Positions 8,662-16,807 of a stretch of 64,000 bases of DNA are shown piece after piece (position 1 is the first letter of the stretch; every line of letters starts with the position of its first letter). The stretch covers positions 1 through 64,000 of the forward strand of contig NZ_AXBI01000020.1 in the NCBI RefSeq assembly GCF_000473325.1, given 5' to 3'. The translations under genes and the position numbers were made by a program. Below the pieces are notes generated by a model. That model searched no databases. It worked only from the letters and a program-made list of their open reading frames with translations, and was not told where the DNA came from. The stretch comes from Leisingera caerulea DSM 24564. GTDB taxonomy: Bacteria; Pseudomonadota; Alphaproteobacteria; Rhodobacterales; Rhodobacteraceae.

Positions 8662-9702
8662 TTAGAAGCGCCAGGCGAAATTCACGCCGTATTGGGTGTC
8701 ATCGAAGAAGCTGTCAGAGCTGTCGATCATGGAAACGCTTGCCGAAACGGTCAGCTTTTTGCTGATCTGATGGCGGACGCCCAGGCTGGTGATGGTCTCC
8801 GAAAGCTCCCGGCCCATCCACATTCCGCCTTCGTTTTCCTGCAGGCTCACAGAGACGGAGCTGGGACGGTCAAAGGCGAGAAAGCCCAGGCCGGCAAAGG
8901 CGCGGTAGCGCATGGCCTTAACGCCGGAGACGCTCTCGCCAACCTGAACGCCCAGGTTCACGGCAAAGGGGCCCGGGATCGCGGAGGAGACGGACAGGCT
9001 GCCGATTTTCTGGTTGTAGATCGTGGTATTCAGGTGGCGATTGAGAAGGACAGAAGCCGAGATCTCGTGAACGCCGACGCTGGAAGACACGATGTGGCTC
9101 ATGCCCACGCGTGCGCCGACCCGCTTGCTCTCACCAAGTTCATACCCGTGGTAGCTGGCATCGACGCATGCGTTGGCATAGGTCGAGTAGCTGACCATGT
9201 GCTCGATGCAGGCGGTGCCGCCCAGAGACGTTTTGACCATGTCATGCTCCGGTGCGTAGCCGATGGAGCCGCCGGCACGCAGGTCCAGGGCGGTGGAGTT
9301 GCCAAGCGCAACCCGTGCCCGGCCGGAGCCGCTGACACCAAGAACCAGACCGCCGACGGCCCGGTAGTCTTCCCCGATGGTGAACGGGATACCCGCTACG
9401 GTGAAGCTGTCGCTGGCAAAGCCGCCATTGATGTTGCTGTCATGGGTCATGATCGGAGAGAACTGGAAGCTGGCACCGCTGACACTGCCGGGCTGGCCGC
9501 GCAGCCCCATGCGGGTCAGGACCTTCTCGCGTGCCGCACGCGCCTGGGCCGGAAGGCCCTTGTAAGACAGGACGTGAACCATCATCCGCTCCGAGCCTGC
9601 AAGGCGGATTGCGTCCAGCTGCTCGCCAAGCCGCACCTGCGCAGCGGCGGGTGCCGCGGCCAGAGAGGAAAGAAGAGCAAGAACTGCAGAGGCGCGCTTC
9701 AT
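8662..9702 (-). CDS. Slam-like (DUF560) outer-membrane barrel protein
   Basis: A 346-aa protein starting at tandem ATG codons (9705, 9702), with a signal peptide ending ...APAAAQ. After a short helical region comes a strand-rich barrel ending in W-R-F, the C-terminal aromatic expected of outer-membrane proteins. The block FQFSPIMTHDSNINGG resembles the barrel entry of surface lipoprotein assembly modifiers (Slam), which move lipoproteins to the cell surface. The protein is shorter than classical Slam, with little room for the N-terminal TPR domain. It is divergent from a lipoprotein gene at 10047, the usual Slam-substrate arrangement. Family call by motif; function inferred. Confidence 0.65.
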   Translation of the reverse strand: MKRASAVLALLSSLAAAPAAAQVRLGEQLDAIRLAGSERMMVHVLSYKGLPAQARAAREKVLTRMGLRGQPGSVSGASFQFSPIMTHDSNINGGFASDSFTVAGIPFTIGEDYRAVGGLVLGVSGSGRARVALGNSTALDLRAGGSIGYAPEHDMVKTSLGGTACIEHMVSYSTYANACVDASYHGYELGESKRVGARVGMSHIVSSSVGVHEISASVLLNRHLNTTIYNQKIGSLSVSSAIPGPFAVNLGVQVGESVSGVKAMRYRAFAGLGFLAFDRPSSVSVSLQENEGGMWMGRELSETITSLGVRHQISKKLTVSASVSMIDSSDSFFDDTQYGVNFAWRF

Positions 9703-9750
9703 CATGATCAGAACCTTGTGACGCTGTATGTGAAAAGTCTTTCTGGGGTC

Positions 9751-9779
9751 AATTTGGCAGTTATGCGAAAAACAGTCAA
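9751..9779 (-). promoter_or_regulatory. Promoter of the Slam-like gene with TTTTTCGCA in the spacer
   Basis: On the - strand: TTGACT (9779-9774), 17-base spacer, CAAATT (9756-9751). The recurrent word (9772-9764) fills the spacer, and an inverted copy lies at 9805-9813. The whole 344-base divergent region 9703-10046 also has TTTTTCGCA at 9939-9947 and TTTGCGAA at 9980-9987. It holds no other gene. Confidence 0.5.
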
Positions 9780-10046
9780 CGGAAAAACTATTACCTAAGC
9801 CGAGTTTTTCGCAAACCCGCCGGCAAGAATATCTGCAGGCGCTCGCGCGGCGCGCGTGCATGATCTATCTGTCTGGTATGACGCAGTTATATTAAGGGCC
9901 TCCAGGCGTCCCCTCAAATCTGGCGGGCTGTGTAAAATTTTTTCGCAAATCTGCTTTTGACCTCTTGCTTAGGAAAAACTTTGCGAATAAGTTAGTGGCA
10001 GAAACAACGAATGGCCCTGAGCCGACACCTACCGGAGACACGAAAA

Positions 10047-10811
10047 ATGAACACCATCACCATCAAAAGCGTTGCAGTTCTCGGCCTGATGTCCCTGGCA
10101 GCTTGCGGCGGCGGCTCGGGCAGCACCGGCGGCTCCCCTGTCACTCCGCCCCCGGCAGCGACCGCACCTGCATCCAACTCCTCGGCTGACCTGCTGGACT
10201 ACGTCGTTGACGGCGGCGCGGTTGTCTACAACCAGCACACCAACGAGAACAACATGACCCGCCTGCAGCGCTCCGAGGTGGTGAACGGCGAGCGCCACAC
10301 CGTGACCGTGGACCGGCTGGCTGACGGCACCTACGGTCTGATCCAGTACGTCAAAGGCGACGAGGCGACCCTCTACACCATGGACGATGGTCTGGTGGCG
10401 TCGACCGATGTCCCGGACGGCCAGTTCAACGGCGCTTTCGAGGTCTCCTACACCGTGGATGGCGGCTCGACCTGGAACATCGGTTCGGGTGAGGCATCTG
10501 TGACCCTCGATACCGCGACCGGCCAGGCGCACTTCGGCGGCATGGCAACCGATCGCTCCGTTGCGACCGGCGACTTCAACTCGGTGGAATACTACTCGAC
10601 CGCAAACCTCGTGAACGGTGAGTTCTCCGACAATGCGGCAAGCGTGATCTACCGCGAGGATGGCGCCTCTGTGAGCACCCACACCGGCACCATCGACGGC
10701 ATCGTTGTCGGCTCGGGTGACGACGCAGGGGTTATCGGTCTGGTCGGCGGCACCGATGGCGACTTCCAGGCGAACGGTGGCTTCACTCTCTCCCCCTACA
10801 CTCCGGATTAA
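10047..10811 (+). CDS. Surface-type lipoprotein, candidate Slam substrate
   Basis: A 254-aa protein. The signal peptide ends in the lipobox LAAC (Cys near residue 23), followed by a low-complexity Gly/Ser/Pro tether (GGGSGSTGGSPVTPPPA) and then Asn/Gly-rich beta-strand repeats. The ending (GDFQANGGFTLSPY) recalls the terminal strand of TbpB-like barrels, the lipoproteins exported by Slam. It is divergent from the Slam-like gene. AT-biased alanine/threonine-rich codon use is not obvious. A strong terminator follows. The lipoprotein call is firm; the Slam-substrate role is inference. Confidence 0.75.
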   Translation: MNTITIKSVAVLGLMSLAACGGGSGSTGGSPVTPPPAATAPASNSSADLLDYVVDGGAVVYNQHTNENNMTRLQRSEVVNGERHTVTVDRLADGTYGLIQYVKGDEATLYTMDDGLVASTDVPDGQFNGAFEVSYTVDGGSTWNIGSGEASVTLDTATGQAHFGGMATDRSVATGDFNSVEYYSTANLVNGEFSDNAASVIYREDGASVSTHTGTIDGIVVGSGDDAGVIGLVGGTDGDFQANGGFTLSPYTPD

Positions 10812-10836
10812 TCACCGGGGAACCCAATCAGGAACA

Positions 10837-10865
10837 AGGGGCGCGATAATTCGCGCCCCTTTTTT
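10837..10865 (+). terminator. Rho-independent terminator
   Basis: Stem AGGGGCGCGA / TCGCGCCCCT with loop TAAT, followed by six T. It ends the lipoprotein transcript. Confidence 0.9.
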
Positions 10866-11051
10866 GCATCGAGCGCCGGGTACGCCGGCATTCCGCGCCC
10901 CGCGCCATTGCATCCAAGCCATGAAGAACCCGGACCATCGCAGCTGCGTGCGCTGGAATGAGGCTAAAAGATCAGTATTGCCGCGCACGGAGCGAACGGC
11001 AGAACCTCCCTTGACCACTCCCCCACCCTCTCTCTTCTTCAAAGAATGAAG

Positions 11052-11098
11052 GTCCGGATCCGATCAGGAATCCGGACCGCGGCCCGCACAGCGGGCCC
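11052..11098 (-). terminator. Double hairpin downstream of the dsbA-like gene
   Basis: Two stems: GGTCCGGAT/ATCCGGACC (11052-11079) and GGCCCGC/GCGGGCC (11082-11098). They lie 3' of the - strand gene at 11114. The rest of the 302-base gap 10812-11113 shows no gene. Confidence 0.5.
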
Positions 11099-11113
11099 CG
11101 GCGAAGCCGTCAA

Positions 11114-11848
11114 TCAATCCTGGCGCGCCTGCGCGATCAGCGTTGTGAAATCCTCTGCGCCCAAGGCGCCGGGAACGACTTCATCCCCGACCACCAGGAA
11201 GGGCGTTCCGGTAATGCCGATGCGCTCCGCCAGGCGCATGGTCTGCGCCAGCTCAGCCGTGACTTCGGCGCTGTCCATTGCCAGGGACAGCTCGTCGAAA
11301 TCATACCCCTGCCCGGCCGCGTGGTCGTGGAACCAGGCGGAATCAAACTGACCCGCAGCGTCATAGAGCGCATCGTGGACCTTATGGTAGGCCTCCGCCC
11401 CGTGAAGCGCATTTACCGCCAGGGCGTAGCGCGCCGCAGTCTGTGAGGCAGCGCCCAGGATGGGCCATTCCTTGATGATGACTTTCACGCCCGGGTCGGC
11501 CGCCAGAACAGAGCGCAGTGCGGCATTCGTATTGCGGCAATGACCGCAGCGGTAATCGGCAAACTCGACGACAGTCACGTCGCCCTCTGCATTGCCGATG
11601 ACCGGCGAGTCCGGATCGTTGAACAGCTCGGCGTGCGCCGCGCCGACCGCAGCGGTCATCTCGTTCAGCTGGTCGATCTTGCGGTTCTGCTCATACGCCT
11701 GGAGGGCTTCCACCACGACTTCCGGGTTCTCAAGCAGATAGGAGCGGATGAACTCGCCCGCCAGCGGCATGGTCGCCGCATTGTACTGGGCCGCCAGGGG
11801 CGATGCCGACAGCGCCGCCAGGGCGGCCGCGGCAAAAAGGGTCTTCAT
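11114..11848 (-). CDS. DsbA-family exported oxidoreductase (CGHC)
   Basis: A 244-aa protein with a signal peptide (MKTLFAAAALAALSASPLAA). An N-terminal helical segment precedes a DsbA thioredoxin fold with CGHC at about residue 100 and the cis-Pro loop GITGTPFLVVGD. It catalyses or shuffles disulfides in the periplasm. It is the last gene of the ter block, 16 bases after the J-protein gene. It is the third CXXC thioredoxin-fold protein in 12 kb, which suggests redox control of exported proteins matters to this element. Confidence 0.88.
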   Translation of the reverse strand: MKTLFAAAALAALSASPLAAQYNAATMPLAGEFIRSYLLENPEVVVEALQAYEQNRKIDQLNEMTAAVGAAHAELFNDPDSPVIGNAEGDVTVVEFADYRCGHCRNTNAALRSVLAADPGVKVIIKEWPILGAASQTAARYALAVNALHGAEAYHKVHDALYDAAGQFDSAWFHDHAAGQGYDFDELSLAMDSAEVTAELAQTMRLAERIGITGTPFLVVGDEVVPGALGAEDFTTLIAQARQD

Positions 11849-11864
11849 GTCATTTTCCTTTCTA

Positions 11865-12308
11865 TTATTCGCATATTCTGGTGAGGAGAGCATATGCCTC
11901 CTGGACGACCCGGAATGTTTCCGGGTTTCCTCCGGCGTCCGGATGAGCCTGTTTGATGGCTCTCCGGTATGCCGCGCGCAGGACTTCGCGGGATATCGGG
12001 CGCAACGGATCGATGCTCAGCACCCTGCAAGCCTGCATTTCGGATTTCGGCCGGTTTACCCGGACCGGATCCTCATCATCGGCCAGGTCAGCAGACCCGT
12101 CCGGGGTTTGGTGCAGGCATGCGGCCAGGCCTTCCGACAGGCCCCATATGTTGGCCTCGAGATGCTGGATATGAGTGCGCAGCTCCCGGTTCTCGCGGCG
12201 CAGATCGGCATTGCTCTCGATCCATCTCAGCAGCGACCGAGCAGACCACAGGAGCCCGGATGCGCCTGCCAGCCCTATAGCTCCCGCGATCATATCCACC
12301 TGCATCAC
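11865..12308 (-). CDS. Membrane-anchored J-domain protein
   Basis: A 147-aa protein. An N-terminal hydrophobic span (about residues 5-25) is followed by a charged helix, a linker, and a C-terminal J domain with the HPD tripeptide (YRRAIKQAHPDAGG, about residue 120). The J domain recruits and stimulates DnaK. Membrane placement would bring Hsp70 to the inner face of the membrane, possibly to the Ter complex encoded upstream. It lies between terA and the dsbA-like gene on the same strand. Confidence 0.82.
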   Translation of the reverse strand: MMQVDMIAGAIGLAGASGLLWSARSLLRWIESNADLRRENRELRTHIQHLEANIWGLSEGLAACLHQTPDGSADLADDEDPVRVNRPKSEMQACRVLSIDPLRPISREVLRAAYRRAIKQAHPDAGGNPETFRVVQEAYALLTRICE

Positions 12309-12323
12309 CTGCTCTGTTCAAGA

Positions 12324-12345
12324 GGCCCGCGCGCTTGCGCGGGCC
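12324..12345. other. GC-rich intergenic hairpin (ter block)
   Basis: Stem GGCCCGCGC / GCGCGGGCC with loop GCTT, no T-run, between terA and the J-protein gene. It is one of several such hairpins at ter gene junctions. Confidence 0.6.
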
Positions 12346-12357
12346 CGGGGTACAGCG

Positions 12358-13539
12358 TTACTTCCGGCCGGCAACCCAGTTCATGCCCCAGCCATAGTGC
12401 GCATCCATGTACCTGTGGGAGGAGAAGAATTTCACCTCCCGCTTCACCTTGATCTGGCCGCCATGGTTCTCCAGCAGCGCAACGGCGCACATTCCGTCCT
12501 GCGAGCCGAATTCATTCATCCGCACCTCGATTTCGGGCTGATCCGGGATGAACAGCCGCACGACCCCGTCCGTCTGGCGCCAGTCCGGCACCCCGTCATA
12601 AATGAAGGCGAACAGAAGAATGCGATTGAACTCCGGCCATTGCTGACCGTTGATCTCCAGCCACTCACCATCAGCAACCGCACCGGTCCGGTCGTCGCCC
12701 TTGAGGCGGACATACGGCGCATAGGTGAAATCCCCGAAGGAGTTGCCAAGCGCCTGGACGCAGAACTTGTTCCCGTAGCGGTCCTCAACGAGGGCGCCCA
12801 GGTCGAGGTCGACTTGCTGGCTGCCAAACAGGCCGCCCATGATACCGCGCGCCGGAGGGCGTTGCTGCCAGTTGAGGTTGCAGCGGATTGTGCCGAAGCG
12901 GCCGTCCGGCTTCTTGAGGGAAACCGTTGCCTTCTCCTTGGTCAGGGAGACTTTGCTGAGCGAAACGGTAGGAGCGGCAGGCGGTGGCACCGGCGCGGGC
13001 TTTACCGCAGGCGCCGGGGAGGATGGAGCGCCCGCCACATCCACGCCAAGATGCGTTGCCAGCGCCGGGAGGCCGCCATTGAAACCTTGCCCCAGCATGC
13101 GCAGCTTCCACTGCCCGTTGCGCTGGTACAGCTCAGCCAGCATGAGTGCCGTTTCGGTCATTCCGGTGCAGGGGATTTGCCCGGAGAGGCCGGTTTCGCA
13201 AGAGACGGTAATGCCGGGGATGCGCCCGAAGGATGCCCGGTTTTCATAAATGGTCGCGGCAAAGATGATTTTTTCAACGCCCCGCGGCAGCCGGTGCAGA
13301 TCGAACGAGAAGACGCTCTGGCCTGCACGTCCGCTTTCGGGCAGAAATTCGACGGCGCCGCCGGCAACGCGCGGCTGGCCATAAAAGCACATATCCCCAT
13401 CACCGCGCACTTTTCCATCCTGCCCGACCAGGAAGGCGGAGACATCGATCTCTGCTCCCGGAATCGTGCCGGTTTCGAACTGGATCCGGGAAGCAAGCGC
13501 CCCGAGAGGGGCATTGGCCCCCGGCGTCAAAGATTGCAT
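12358..13539 (-). CDS. terA: Tellurite/stress resistance protein TerA
   Basis: A 393-aa protein with two parts. The N-terminal TerD-like domain (residues 1-175) ends in GQWKLRMLGQGFNGGL, the hallmark GEIYR..W.....QGF block. A Ser/Lys/Pro linker follows, then a TerA C-terminal domain (FGTIRCNLNWQQ ... VRLFIPDQPEIEV ... MDAHYGWGMNW). The ATG at 13539 is preceded by AGAGG. TerA proteins act with TerD/TerF-type proteins in the cytoplasm in metal, tellurite and phage stress responses. The GDGDGDDE calcium loop of the short TerD proteins is not present here. Confidence 0.9.
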   Translation of the reverse strand: MQSLTPGANAPLGALASRIQFETGTIPGAEIDVSAFLVGQDGKVRGDGDMCFYGQPRVAGGAVEFLPESGRAGQSVFSFDLHRLPRGVEKIIFAATIYENRASFGRIPGITVSCETGLSGQIPCTGMTETALMLAELYQRNGQWKLRMLGQGFNGGLPALATHLGVDVAGAPSSPAPAVKPAPVPPPAAPTVSLSKVSLTKEKATVSLKKPDGRFGTIRCNLNWQQRPPARGIMGGLFGSQQVDLDLGALVEDRYGNKFCVQALGNSFGDFTYAPYVRLKGDDRTGAVADGEWLEINGQQWPEFNRILLFAFIYDGVPDWRQTDGVVRLFIPDQPEIEVRMNEFGSQDGMCAVALLENHGGQIKVKREVKFFSSHRYMDAHYGWGMNWVAGRK

Positions 13540-13561
13540 GGTATAGACCTCTTGAGCAGCT

Positions 13562-13582
13562 GCCCGGCCACGCGGGCCGGGC
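13562..13582. other. GC-rich intergenic hairpin (ter block)
   Basis: GCCCGGCC / GGCCGGGC stem in the gap between the vWA-TerD gene and terA. No T-run, so not a strong terminator. Confidence 0.55.
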
Positions 13583-13588
13583 GTGAAA

Positions 13589-14836
13589 TCAAAGGATCGA
13601 CTGGTTTTCCGCCGCGGCGATCCAATCGGCATATTCCTCCATCATCAGGTCGAACATTTCCGCGTCGCTCGGCGCCGCCGGATCCCGCAGGGAAAAGGCG
13701 TCGGCATTGTCCACGACCCGTCCATCGAGATCATCGAGGTTGGTCAGGAACTCGAACCGCTTCCGGTCGAACAGGCCGCCGCCGGACTGGATTGCCATGA
13801 ACTTCCAGAAGAGCGGCTCAGCCGAAGCCGCGCGGATTTCGCGGATGGTCTTGGCTTTGTCGTCCGTGCCGCCGTCGGTGACGAACATCACGTATACGGG
13901 AAGGCCTTCAGGGTTGTTCTGGGCGTAGAACGCCCGGACACGCGCAATGGCGTCGCCATACCGGGTTCCGCCTTCCAGCGGGTACTCAGCGCGGATGCGG
14001 CTTACGGTGCCTTGGTAGGTGTCGATGCCCACGGAGCCGAAGTCATGAACCTTGCGCCCGAACAGGAAAACGTCGATTTCCCCATCGTCATCCATCCTGT
14101 AGCCAAGAGCCATCACGCGCCGGACAAGCGTGTCGATCTTGCCCGAGCGGTACAGGGAGTTCATCGAGCCGGAAATATCAAGCACCAGGGCGACTTTGGC
14201 GCGGTCCCTTGAGACACCCTTCTTCTCGAGCGAGACGCCGACCTGCTTGACCAATGAAACCAGTCCTGGATCCTTCTTCTCCAGGCTGACCATTTTCTTC
14301 TCCAGAGAAACTGAGGCAGCTGCGGCAGCTGCGGCAGGAGCTTCCTCCTGAGCCACCTCGATCCCGAAGTGCGTGGCAAGGGCAGCCAGGCCGCCATTGA
14401 AGCCCTGGCTGACATTGCGGATCTTCCAGCCGCCTCCCCGCCGGTAGATCTCTGCGAGGATCAGGGCCGCTTCACTCCTGCCGGCCGGGTCGATCGGCAG
14501 GGCAATGCCGTCACCTGCCTGGATGCTGAAGGCGGGAACCTGGGCGAAGGTTGCTCCCGCGCCATCGAGGGTTGCGGTGATCACAATCTTCTCGACGTCC
14601 GCCGGGATCCGCGCCGGATCGACATGGATCACGGCCTCGCCGCTGGCCTGCCGAAGTTTCAGAGCGCCATTGGCGATGTCGGGCTGATTGAAGAACAGCA
14701 TATCGCCATCCCCGCGCACCTTGCCGCCGGAATAGGTCATGAGGGCGGTCACGTCGATGCTTGCGGGAAGGCCAATGCGCAGATCGGCCGGCGTGTCCGG
14801 GAATGGCGCATTGGCGCCCATGGAAAGTGAGGTCAT
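13589..14836 (-). CDS. terF: TerD-domain plus vWA protein (TerF type)
   Basis: A 415-aa protein. The N-terminal TerD domain ends GGGWKIRNVSQGFNGGLAAL. The linker carries repeats of S-L-E-K-K (at least three copies, plus related SLVKQ). The C-terminal von Willebrand A domain has the metal-ion-dependent adhesion site DISGSMNS at about residue 217 and a later FVTDGGTDD. This is the TerF layout. The vWA domain is expected to dock partner proteins in a metal-dependent manner. The ATG at 14836 is favoured because it gives the canonical TerD N-terminus (MTSLSMGANAPF). Confidence 0.88.
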   Translation of the reverse strand: MTSLSMGANAPFPDTPADLRIGLPASIDVTALMTYSGGKVRGDGDMLFFNQPDIANGALKLRQASGEAVIHVDPARIPADVEKIVITATLDGAGATFAQVPAFSIQAGDGIALPIDPAGRSEAALILAEIYRRGGGWKIRNVSQGFNGGLAALATHFGIEVAQEEAPAAAAAAASVSLEKKMVSLEKKDPGLVSLVKQVGVSLEKKGVSRDRAKVALVLDISGSMNSLYRSGKIDTLVRRVMALGYRMDDDGEIDVFLFGRKVHDFGSVGIDTYQGTVSRIRAEYPLEGGTRYGDAIARVRAFYAQNNPEGLPVYVMFVTDGGTDDKAKTIREIRAASAEPLFWKFMAIQSGGGLFDRKRFEFLTNLDDLDGRVVDNADAFSLRDPAAPSDAEMFDLMMEEYADWIAAAENQSIL

Positions 14837-14917
14837 GTCGGCCTTCCTTCGATGTGTCATGTGTTCAGAGATGGCGGCAGTGCCGGTGCGCAGGCTGGGC
14901 ATTGGCCGCTCGGGGCA

Positions 14918-15442
14918 TCACAGCTGTGGCGAATGCAGACGGACCGGCGGTGTGGTCTCGAGCCCCAGACCATAGGTTTGGTTCAGGCTTTCGATGCCAT
15001 GCTTGAAGCCTTCCATCCTGATCTTGAACCGGATTTCGCCTTTGCGCCGGTAGATCTCTCCGAGGATCAGGGAGCGCTCGTATTCGCCGGTGAAGGGAAT
15101 GTCCGCAGTGTAGGCTTTCTCATCATCTGCGATTTCGATCGCATCCTTGCCTGCAGCGGAGATGAACCCGGACCAGGCCGAAAGGCACAGGAGCATTCGC
15201 TCGGTACCATGAGGGATGTCCTCCGGGCGGACCTGGACCACCGGCTCAGCGCTCGCAGGTTTAGCGAGGGTGAGGCCAGGCAGACCGGTCCGGCCATAAT
15301 AGGCTGCAGCCGCCGCAGGAACTGCCTTCCCATCGGATCCAAGCGCGATCGCGTGGATGATATAGCCCTGCTGCGGGATCTTGACCCGGATCAGTGTTGC
15401 TTGTGCTGACAGGGTGATGTTCTGTCCTGGAACGAGTTTCAT
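14918..15442 (-). CDS. TerD-domain stress protein (divergent)
   Basis: A 174-aa single TerD domain starting MKLVPGQNITL and containing GEIYRRKGEIRFKIRMEGF. It lacks the calcium-binding [13 protein letters not shown] block found in the neighbouring TerD copies, so it may have lost Ca2+ binding. It sits inside the ter block between two TerD-type genes. The longer in-frame start at 15493 has no support from homologous N-termini. Confidence 0.82.
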   Translation of the reverse strand: MKLVPGQNITLSAQATLIRVKIPQQGYIIHAIALGSDGKAVPAAAAAYYGRTGLPGLTLAKPASAEPVVQVRPEDIPHGTERMLLCLSAWSGFISAAGKDAIEIADDEKAYTADIPFTGEYERSLILGEIYRRKGEIRFKIRMEGFKHGIESLNQTYGLGLETTPPVRLHSPQL

Positions 15443-15505
15443 GCTGACTCCTGAAGGGTTCCGGTTCCCTTTCCAGAAGCCGCGGGCATGCACGGCTTCG
15501 GGAAA

Positions 15506-15528
15506 GGGCCCGCGGTGTGCGCGGGCCC
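15506..15528. other. GC-rich intergenic hairpin (ter block)
   Basis: Stem GGGCCCGCG / CGCGGGCCC with a five-base loop between two TerD genes. Confidence 0.55.
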
Positions 15529-15539
15529 CGGCTCCGGCC

Positions 15540-16118
15540 TTAGCCGATGTTCACGCCATGTGCGGTGGCCAGCGGCGCCAGGCCGCCTGCGAAGCCCTGT
15601 TCGATGGCCTTGAACTTCCACTCGTCGCCCTTGCGGTACAGCTCGCCGAAGATCATCGCGGTTTCCATCGAAGCGTCTTCGCTCAGATCGAAACGGGCCA
15701 GCTCGGCACCGCCGTCCTGGTTCTCGATGCGCATGAAGGCGTTGGACACCTGGCCGAAGGTCTGGCCGTTCTGTTCCGCCTCGTGGATGGTCACGCCGAA
15801 GACCAGCTTCTCGATATCGGCCGGGACTTTCGACAGGTCGACCTTGACCTGCTCATCATCACCGTCGCCATCGCCGGTGCGGTTGTCGCCGAGGTGCTCG
15901 ATGGCGCCATCCAGGCCGGTCTTGTTGCCGTAGAAGATGAAGTCCGCATCCGAGCGGACCTTGCCGTCAGCGCCGACGGCGAAAACGGAGGCGTCCAGGT
16001 CGAAGTCTTTGCCATCGGTTGCGCGGGCGTCCCAGCCCAGGCCGACGAGGATGGCGGTCAGGCCGGGTGCTTCTTTGGTCAGGGAAACGTTGCCGCCTTT
16101 GGAGAGCGATACTGCCAT
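15540..16118 (-). CDS. terD: TerD-family calcium-binding stress protein
   Basis: A 192-aa canonical Ter[16 protein letters not shown] at the start, FDLDASVF, the calcium-binding loop [20 protein letters not shown], and [19 protein letters not shown] near the end. TerD domains bind Ca2+ through these acidic residues. They are cytoplasmic and associate with membrane-linked Ter complexes. This copy is closest to TerD/TerE; I cannot separate the two by eye. Confidence 0.93.
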   Translation of the reverse strand: MAVSLSKGGNVSLTKEAPGLTAILVGLGWDARATDGKDFDLDASVFAVGADGKVRSDADFIFYGNKTGLDGAIEHLGDNRTGDGDGDDEQVKVDLSKVPADIEKLVFGVTIHEAEQNGQTFGQVSNAFMRIENQDGGAELARFDLSEDASMETAMIFGELYRKGDEWKFKAIEQGFAGGLAPLATAHGVNIG

Positions 16119-16166
16119 GGGAATGTCCTTTCAGAACGGTTGTGTTGCAGGTGTTTTCGTGGTTGA

Positions 16167-16191
16167 CCCCGCCCGGTCCGCCCGGGCGGGG
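16167..16191. other. GC-rich intergenic hairpin (ter block)
   Basis: Perfect 10-bp stem CCCCGCCCGG / CCGGGCGGGG between two TerD genes. No T-run. Confidence 0.55.
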
Positions 16192-16198
16192 CGCAGGC

Positions 16199-16780
16199 TT
16201 ATGCGGAGGCGTCGATGCCGAACTGGCGGCACATGGTCAGCAGGCCGCCGGCAAAGCCCTGGCCGACTGCTTTGAACTTCCAGTCGCCGTTGTGGCGGTA
16301 GACCTCGCCAAAAATCATGGCGGTTTCGGTCGAGTAGTCCTCCGAAAGATCGTAGCGGGCGACCTCCGCATTGGAGTCGCGGTTGACAACCCGCATGAAG
16401 GCGCCGCCGACCTGGCCGAACGACTGGCGGCGCTGTTCGGCGTCGTGGATGGTGACGGTGACGATCAGGCGCTGGATGTCTGCCGGGACTTTCGACAGGT
16501 CGATGTTGATCACCTCATCATCGCCCTCACCCTCGCCGGTACGGTTGTCGCCGGTATGCTCGATGGAGCCGCAAGGGGAGGTCAGCTGCTTGTAGAAGAT
16601 GAAGTCTTCCGGGCCGCGGACTTTGCCGGTGCCGTTCACCATGAACAGCGATGCGTCCAGATCGAATTCCTGGCCATCAGTGGCGCGCGGGTCCCAGCCC
16701 AGGCCGACCAGCAGGCGGGTCAGCGACGGGTCGGTCTTGCTCAGGGAGATATTGCTGCCCTTGGAGAGAGAGATTGTCAT
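16199..16780 (-). CDS. TerD-family calcium-binding stress protein (TerE/TerZ-like)
   Basis: A 193-aa TerD domain: [26 protein letters not shown], calcium loop [20 protein letters not shown], and [19 protein letters not shown]. The [17 protein letters not shown] segment leans toward TerE/TerZ. TTTTCGCA (16798-16805) lies 18 bases upstream of the ATG. It is in the middle of the ter block, directly after the antiporter gene. Confidence 0.92.
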   Translation of the reverse strand: MTISLSKGSNISLSKTDPSLTRLLVGLGWDPRATDGQEFDLDASLFMVNGTGKVRGPEDFIFYKQLTSPCGSIEHTGDNRTGEGEGDDEVINIDLSKVPADIQRLIVTVTIHDAEQRRQSFGQVGGAFMRVVNRDSNAEVARYDLSEDYSTETAMIFGEVYRHNGDWKFKAVGQGFAGGLLTMCRQFGIDASA

Positions 16781-16807
16781 GGAAAAGACCTTTCGTATTT
16801 TCGCAGA

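Noticed and set aside
8530..9798. Long + strand open frame opposite the Slam-like gene
   Set aside because: The - strand frame has signal peptide, barrel motif and C-terminal aromatic; this one has none.
12175..13800. Long + strand open frame opposite terA
   Set aside because: Antisense to terA; no ribosome-binding site or recognisable domain.
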